From the NCBI RefSeq assembly GCF_000185305.1, contig NZ_GL622200.1, forward strand, positions 1,701,939 to 1,765,938: a DNA stretch of 64,000 nucleotides, read 5' to 3'. Positions 59,561 through 64,000 of this stretch are shown here, one piece after another. The notes under the pieces were generated by a model, which saw nothing but the letters and a program-made list of their open reading frames with translations, did no database searches and was not told the origin of the DNA. Numbering within the stretch: the stretch's first letter is position 1; the number at the start of each line of letters is the position of its first letter. The DNA comes from Aggregatibacter segnis ATCC 33393. GTDB lineage: Bacteria; Pseudomonadota; Gammaproteobacteria; Enterobacterales; Pasteurellaceae. Position numbers and translations under genes: made by a program.

Positions 59561-60937
59561 TCAAATAAAAAATGCGGTTGGTTGGAATAATTTCTCCACA
59601 TCAGAAATATATTTTTTCTCACTTAAATACACCACAACATGATCGCCTGCTTGAATAACGGTTCTTGAATCCCCAATCAACACATCATTGCCTCGTAAGA
59701 TAGCGCCAATCACCGCACCGGTAGGCATTTTTAATTCATTAACCATGCGACCGATAACATGAGAGCTACTTTCTTCGCCATGAATGATAATTTCAAGCGC
59801 CTCCGCTAATCCATGACGTAAAGAAACGACATTTGCCACATCCCCTTTACGCACATGCCCAAGCAACGCAGAAATAGTGGCTTGCTGTGGAGAAATCGCA
59901 ATATCAATGGTACCGCCTTGAATCAAATTGATATACGCAATGCGTTGGATCAACACCATAGCTTTTTTCGCGCCAAGCCGTTTTGCCAATAACGCCGACA
60001 TAATATTGGCTTCATCATCACTTGAAAGGGAAAGGAATACATCGATATTTTCAATGTGCTCTTCAAACAGCAAAGATTGATCGGACGCATCTCCGTTGAA
60101 CACCAACGTTTTTGATAATTTTTCCGCAAGGACCGACGCCCGTTCAGCATTACGCTCAATGAGTTTCACGGTGCAATGCTCTTCTAACAACTTCGCTACA
60201 CCGGTGGCGATATTTCCTCCACCCACAATCATAATGCGCTTATAGGGTTTTTCGAGGCGTTGTAGCTCACTCATTACCGCTTTAATGTGCACGGTGGCAC
60301 AAATAAACGTAATTTCATCACCGGCTTCAATAATCGTTGAGCCTTGTGGGCGAATCACTTTATCTTGGCGCAAAATCGACACAATACGGCAATCAATATG
60401 CGGTAAATGTTCTTTCAGCGTAGAAATCGAATAACCAACCAAGGGGCCGCCGTAATAGGCTTTCACCACAACCAAACTGATCTTATCTTTCGCTAAATGC
60501 GCCACTTGTAATGCGCCGGGATAGCTAATTAAACGAACAATATCCTGCGTCACCAAATTTTCCGGTGAAATAATGTGATCAATAGGAAACGCCTCGTCAG
60601 AAAATAATTTCTCTTTTTCCTTCAAATATTCACTATTACGAATACGGGCAATTTTAGTTGGCGTATTAAACAAGGTATACGCAATTTGGCAGGCAACCAT
60701 GTTAATTTCGTCAGAACTGGTCACCGCAATTAATAAATCCGCATCCGGCGCACCGGCATCACGCAACATCTTTGGCGAAGAGGCTAACCCTTGCATCACG
60801 CGCAAATCGTGTTTATCGCGTAAATGCTCCAAACGCAAGGATTCATCGTCAACCAAAGTAATATCATTGTCTTCACTGACCAAATTGGCTGCCAAGGTAG
60901 AACCGACTTGTCCTGCGCCTAAAATAATTATCTTCAT
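59561..60937 (-). CDS. trkA: Trk potassium uptake regulator TrkA
   Basis: The 458-residue peripheral membrane protein controls the TrkH/TrkG K+ channel. It is a duplication of the RCK unit, each with a Rossmann NAD-binding loop: [19 protein letters not shown] at the N-terminus and [18 protein letters not shown] near residue 234. TrkA_C domains follow each half. It begins 22 nt after rsmB. The fmt-rsmB-trkA-mscL order is conserved. Confidence 0.98.
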   Translation of the reverse strand: MKIIILGAGQVGSTLAANLVSEDNDITLVDDESLRLEHLRDKHDLRVMQGLASSPKMLRDAGAPDADLLIAVTSSDEINMVACQIAYTLFNTPTKIARIRNSEYLKEKEKLFSDEAFPIDHIISPENLVTQDIVRLISYPGALQVAHLAKDKISLVVVKAYYGGPLVGYSISTLKEHLPHIDCRIVSILRQDKVIRPQGSTIIEAGDEITFICATVHIKAVMSELQRLEKPYKRIMIVGGGNIATGVAKLLEEHCTVKLIERNAERASVLAEKLSKTLVFNGDASDQSLLFEEHIENIDVFLSLSSDDEANIMSALLAKRLGAKKAMVLIQRIAYINLIQGGTIDIAISPQQATISALLGHVRKGDVANVVSLRHGLAEALEIIIHGEESSSHVIGRMVNELKMPTGAVIGAILRGNDVLIGDSRTVIQAGDHVVVYLSEKKYISDVEKLFQPTAFFI

Positions 60938-60959
60938 TTGATTCTCTCCATGGCTAACG

Positions 60960-62321
60960 TTAACCCTGACGTTTCACCAATTTCGCGTAATAAAAACCAT
61001 CGCCACCGTCAATTTGTGGAATAAACTGAAAACCAACCGCACTTTGATTACGCTCAAGTACATCAGGCGGTAAATCCAACGGGAGCAATTGCGCATCAGG
61101 CGTATTTTGCAAAAAGCGCTCAATCTGCTGACTATTTTCTTCTGCAAGCACAGAACAGGTTGCATACAACAATACCCCATTCGGTTTCAAATAATGCCAC
61201 AATGCATCCAAAATCTGCCCTTGCAAAGCGACTAACTGCTTGATATCAGCCTCTTTACGTAACCATTTAATATCCGGATGACGGCGAATTACCCCGGTGG
61301 CGGAACAAGGTGCATCTAATAAAATGCGGTCAAAACGCACCGCACTTTTGCCCAATTTGTCTAGCCATGCTTGTGGATTCGCCGCATCACCGCACACGAC
61401 TGTCGCCTGCTGTTGCATCCGTGCTAAATTTTCTTTCACGCGCTGCAAACGGTTTTCTTCCACATCCAACGCCATCACATCAGCCTGCGGCGCCAGTTCT
61501 AAAATATGGGTGGTTTTGCCGCCCGGTGCCGCACAGGCATCTAAAATAACCTCATGATTTTGTGGCTGTAATAATAACGCCGCCCATTGTGCATGAAGAT
61601 CTTGAACTGTCACACCACCTTCGGCAAACAACGGTAAATTTTGCACGGCGGTCGGCTGAGTTAAACCCAGCGCCTGCGGATGAGACGTTACCTGTGTTTC
61701 CGTCTGCTGCGCTGCTAATAAAGTGCGGTAAGTTTCCAAGCTGTTTTTTTGCGTATTCACCCGTAACCACATGGGTGGCTTTTGATTATTGGCGTCAATG
61801 ATCTCGCGCCAGTTCGGATAACTCTTCTTCAGTTTATTCACAAACCAATCAGGATGCAGCGTTTGCCAATGTTTATCCACAATCGCAAGAATATCATCTT
61901 GTTCACGCAAAAATCGACGCAGCACCCCATTCACCAAACCACGAAAACTGTCGGATTTTAAAGATTTCGTTGCATTCACGACTTCATCTACCGCAGCATG
62001 CGCAGGGATTCGCATATAAAGCAGCTGATATAAACCGACCAATAGCAAACAATGCACAATGCGCGTTTTGCCTTTAAGTGGTTTATCCACAAGGCGTTTG
62101 ATAATTTGTTCCAAACGAGGCAGTACGCGACATATGCCGAAACAAATTTCTTGCAACAAAGGTAAATCTTGCGCTTTCACCGAAGATTGCGCTTCCGGTA
62201 TCAACGTAGACAAGGATTTCCCTTCATCCAATACTTGCAAAATCACTTTCGCCGCCATTGCACGCGTAGAAAGTGCGGTTGTTTTTGGCGGTATTTTTTT
62301 AGATGAGTATTGTTTTTCCAT
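60960..62321 (-). CDS. rsmB: 16S rRNA (cytosine(967)-C5)-methyltransferase RsmB
   Basis: The 453-residue enzyme has an N-terminal NusB-like RNA-binding domain ([20 protein letters not shown] onward) and a Rossmann methyltransferase domain. The SAM motif is [17 protein letters not shown]. The two catalytic cysteines are in [17 protein letters not shown] and [12 protein letters not shown]. It methylates C967 of 16S rRNA. Its start shares one base with the fmt stop, so the two are coupled. Confidence 0.98.
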   Translation of the reverse strand: MEKQYSSKKIPPKTTALSTRAMAAKVILQVLDEGKSLSTLIPEAQSSVKAQDLPLLQEICFGICRVLPRLEQIIKRLVDKPLKGKTRIVHCLLLVGLYQLLYMRIPAHAAVDEVVNATKSLKSDSFRGLVNGVLRRFLREQDDILAIVDKHWQTLHPDWFVNKLKKSYPNWREIIDANNQKPPMWLRVNTQKNSLETYRTLLAAQQTETQVTSHPQALGLTQPTAVQNLPLFAEGGVTVQDLHAQWAALLLQPQNHEVILDACAAPGGKTTHILELAPQADVMALDVEENRLQRVKENLARMQQQATVVCGDAANPQAWLDKLGKSAVRFDRILLDAPCSATGVIRRHPDIKWLRKEADIKQLVALQGQILDALWHYLKPNGVLLYATCSVLAEENSQQIERFLQNTPDAQLLPLDLPPDVLERNQSAVGFQFIPQIDGGDGFYYAKLVKRQG

Positions 62322-63277
62322 TAGGCCAGCACCTTACCCACTTGGAACCAATCGGCACGACCGTTTAATAGATCCTGTGCCGACATGGGTTTCTTACCCG
62401 CCGGTTGTAATTGCAATAAATTCAGTACGCCATCCGCTGTCGCGATTTGGATACCCTGTTTATCAGCCGCTAAAATCGTCCCCGGTGTTTTATTCACATG
62501 GGGCAACACGGTTGCTTGATACACTTTCAGCGTTTGCGGATTATTCTGTCCATCCATTAATTCCAAATAAGCCATTGGCCAAGGATTAAATGCGCGAATG
62601 TTGCGTTCCAACTGCGCAGCCGATAGCTGCCAATTTAACTTGGCTTCTTCTTTGGAAAGTTTGTCAGCATAATTACTTTGGGTGTCATCTTGTTTTTCCG
62701 CGGTGAATTTACCGGTTCCTAAATTATCCAATACATCAATTAACGCCGACGGCGCAAACTCTGCCAGTTTGTTATAAAGGCTTGTGGACGTTTCTGTCGG
62801 CAAAATATCACAATACACTTTGTGCAACATATCGCCTGTGTCCAACCCGGCATCCATCTGCATAATCGTGACACCGGTCCGTGTATCACCTGCCCAAATT
62901 GATCGTTGAATCGGTGCGGCACCACGCCAACGCGGCAACAAAGAACCGTGCACATTTAAGCAACCATAGGTTGGTGCATCCAAAACGGCTTGAGGCAAAA
63001 TCAAACCGTAAGCCACTACGACCATGACATCTGCATACAACGCACACAATTCTGATTGTGCTTCAGGCTTCCGCAAGGATTTCGGTTGATAGACAGGAAT
63101 CTGATGTTGCTCGGCTAACTGTTTCACAGGGCTGGCTTGCAATTTTTTACCACGCCCGGCAGGTTTATCCGGCTGGGTGTAAACGGCAATAACGTTATGG
63201 GAAGAATTGAGTAAAGCTTGTAAATGCTGTGCAGCAAAGTCCGGCGTGCCGGCAAAGATAATATTGAGTGGTTTCAT
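62321..63277 (-). CDS. fmt: Methionyl-tRNA formyltransferase
   Basis: The 318-residue enzyme formylates initiator Met-tRNA from 10-formyl-THF. The N-terminal catalytic domain begins [20 protein letters not shown]. It contains [20 protein letters not shown] (Asn/His/Asp catalytic set) and [19 protein letters not shown]-terminal OB-like domain binds tRNA. It lies between def, encoding the enzyme that later removes the formyl group, and rsmB. Confidence 0.98.
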   Translation of the reverse strand: MKPLNIIFAGTPDFAAQHLQALLNSSHNVIAVYTQPDKPAGRGKKLQASPVKQLAEQHQIPVYQPKSLRKPEAQSELCALYADVMVVVAYGLILPQAVLDAPTYGCLNVHGSLLPRWRGAAPIQRSIWAGDTRTGVTIMQMDAGLDTGDMLHKVYCDILPTETSTSLYNKLAEFAPSALIDVLDNLGTGKFTAEKQDDTQSNYADKLSKEEAKLNWQLSAAQLERNIRAFNPWPMAYLELMDGQNNPQTLKVYQATVLPHVNKTPGTILAADKQGIQIATADGVLNLLQLQPAGKKPMSAQDLLNGRADWFQVGKVLA

Positions 63278-63302
63278 AATGTTCTACGTCATAGATAAAT
63301 AA

Positions 63303-63328
63303 AAGTGCGGCTAAAAATTACCGCACTT
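63303..63328 (-). other. Imperfect USS hairpin between def and fmt
   Basis: AAGTGCGG (63303-63310) pairs with CCGCACTT (63321-63328) in the 66-nt gap. No T tract on the minus strand, so fmt is probably still cotranscribed with def. Confidence 0.55.
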
Positions 63329-63343
63329 CTGGAGGATTCACAA

Positions 63344-63856
63344 TTATTTTTGCTTTTCCATTTGTTTTTTCACTTTCATCAGCTTCTCTTTGATGCGTTG
63401 ACGTTTCAACGGAGAAAGATAATCTACAAAAAGAATACCGTTAAGATGATCAATTTCATGCTGAATACAAATAGCCAGTAAACCATCGGCTTTTAAGGTA
63501 AATTCTTTACCATCACGATCGAGGGCTTTTACTGTCACTTTCTCTTTGCGAGGCACTAAAGCGCGAAATCCCGGAATAGATAAACACCCTTCTTCAATGC
63601 CCGTCTCACCTTCGGCATCCAAAATTTCAGGGTTAATCAATACCAATTGATTTTGTTTATCACCTTCAATGTCGATAGTGATAATACGCTGTAAAATATC
63701 GACCTGAGGTGCGGCTAAACCAATGCCTTCTTCTTGATACATAGTGTCAAACATATCATCAATAATTTTGCGGGTATCATCATTTACGTTCAACACAGGA
63801 TCGCAAACAACTTTCAGATGTTCTTCTGGATAAATAAGTACATTTAAAGCAGTCAT
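63344..63856 (-). CDS. def: Peptide deformylase
   Basis: The 170-residue Fe2+ metallohydrolase removes the formyl group from nascent proteins. All three family motifs are present: [19 protein letters not shown] (Cys ligand) and QHEIDHLNG (two His ligands and catalytic Glu). Length equals E. coli Def. First gene of the def-fmt-rsmB-trkA-mscL series, reading away from the rRNA operon. Confidence 0.98.
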   Translation of the reverse strand: MTALNVLIYPEEHLKVVCDPVLNVNDDTRKIIDDMFDTMYQEEGIGLAAPQVDILQRIITIDIEGDKQNQLVLINPEILDAEGETGIEEGCLSIPGFRALVPRKEKVTVKALDRDGKEFTLKADGLLAICIQHEIDHLNGILFVDYLSPLKRQRIKEKLMKVKKQMEKQK

Positions 63857-63927
63857 AATTTCTCTTAGAATTTAAAATAAGTGCGTTATTGTAGCCTTTT
63901 TCTCATAAAATTCCTATGCTGTAAAAA

Positions 63928-63960
63928 GCAAAAACCCCCGATGCTCTCACATCAGGGGTT
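63928..63960 (-). terminator. Intrinsic terminator of the rRNA operon
   Basis: On the minus strand AACCCC-TGATG pairs with CATC-GGGGGTT and is followed by TTTGCTTTTT. It sits directly after the 5S rRNA end and before def. Confidence 0.85.
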
Positions 63961-63965
63961 CATAT

Positions 63966-64000
63966 CAGGCTTGGCGGTGACCTACTCTCACATGGGGATA
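63966..64000 (-). rRNA. rrf: 5S ribosomal RNA, 3' end (partial)
   Basis: The minus strand reads TATCCCCATGTGAGAGTAGG and then TCACCGCCAAGCC, matching the 3' end of gammaproteobacterial 5S rRNA. The gene runs off the right edge, so an rRNA operon transcribed leftward lies beyond it. The exact 3' nucleotide is uncertain by 1-3 bases. Confidence 0.9.

Overview
The window is a stretch of chromosome from a member of the Pasteurellaceae, probably of the Aggregatibacter/Haemophilus group. The main evidence is the very frequent Haemophilus-type DNA uptake signal (AAGTGCGGT and its complement). It occurs singly inside genes and as inverted pairs that form the stems of many intergenic terminators. Gene content and order agree: nqrABCDEF-apbE-nqrM, an hitABC/afuABC-type ferric transporter, ftsYEX, def-fmt-rsmB-trkA-mscL, rpsB-tsf, recO-rlmD-relA-dgkA. 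No insertion sequence, prophage, integrase or CRISPR array was found. Species was not determined.

Layout. 1-5.3 kb: the C-terminal end of a Ppx/GppA gene, pckA with a probable CRP-dependent promoter, a secreted DUF3108-like protein, a small secreted YD-repeat protein bracketed by a perfect 36-bp direct repeat, mnmA and a tautomerase. 5.3-12.8 kb: the complete Na+-pumping NADH:quinone reductase operon with its flavin transferase (apbE) and iron-maturation factor (nqrM). 13-21.3 kb: bolA, a YajG-like lipoprotein, tRNA-Phe and tRNA-Asn with a strong promoter, mltC, yggX, mutY, trmB, yggL, a copper chaperone, hflD and purB. 21.4-27.8 kb: a Fur-type promoter and an fbpA/fbpB/fbpC ferric transporter, split between fbpA and fbpB by an opposite-strand TPR-DUF2971 gene with six nearly identical 165-bp repeats. 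27.9-44.5 kb: housekeeping genes (dusC, djlA, pyrE, rph, yicC, ygfZ, a patatin, yedE-yedF, a Kef antiporter, rpsB-tsf, recO, rlmD, relA, dgkA). 44.6-45.8 kb: a divergent MerR regulator and CDF metal exporter with a textbook MerR operator and a GGAA repeat at the exporter start. 45.8-50.6 kb: ftsX, ftsE, ftsY, rsmD and a frameshifted HAD phosphatase pseudogene. 50.8-52.2 kb: an AT-rich two-gene accessory cassette (PD-(D/E)XK nuclease-like protein plus an unknown partner). 52.3-64 kb: perM, an ArsC-like protein, an unknown gene, arfA with an internal terminator, rimO, a phosphotyrosine phosphatase, a ydcH-like gene, slyD, a SIMPL protein, rraB, mscL, trkA, rsmB, fmt, def, and the end of an rRNA operon (5S rRNA).

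Most of the window is conserved core genome: sodium energetics, translation and ribosome modification, cell division, iron uptake and the stringent response. The places that look accessory, and most deserve follow-up, are the TPR-DUF2971 gene inside the iron-transport locus, the PD-(D/E)XK two-gene cassette beside a decayed gene, the repeat-flanked YD-repeat gene, and the metal exporter with a tetranucleotide repeat over its ribosome-binding site. Two regulatory oddities stand out. recO may start at an ATC codon, and arfA carries a perfect terminator hairpin inside its reading frame, immediately upstream of another gene. All functional statements rest on reading motifs by eye; no database search was run.
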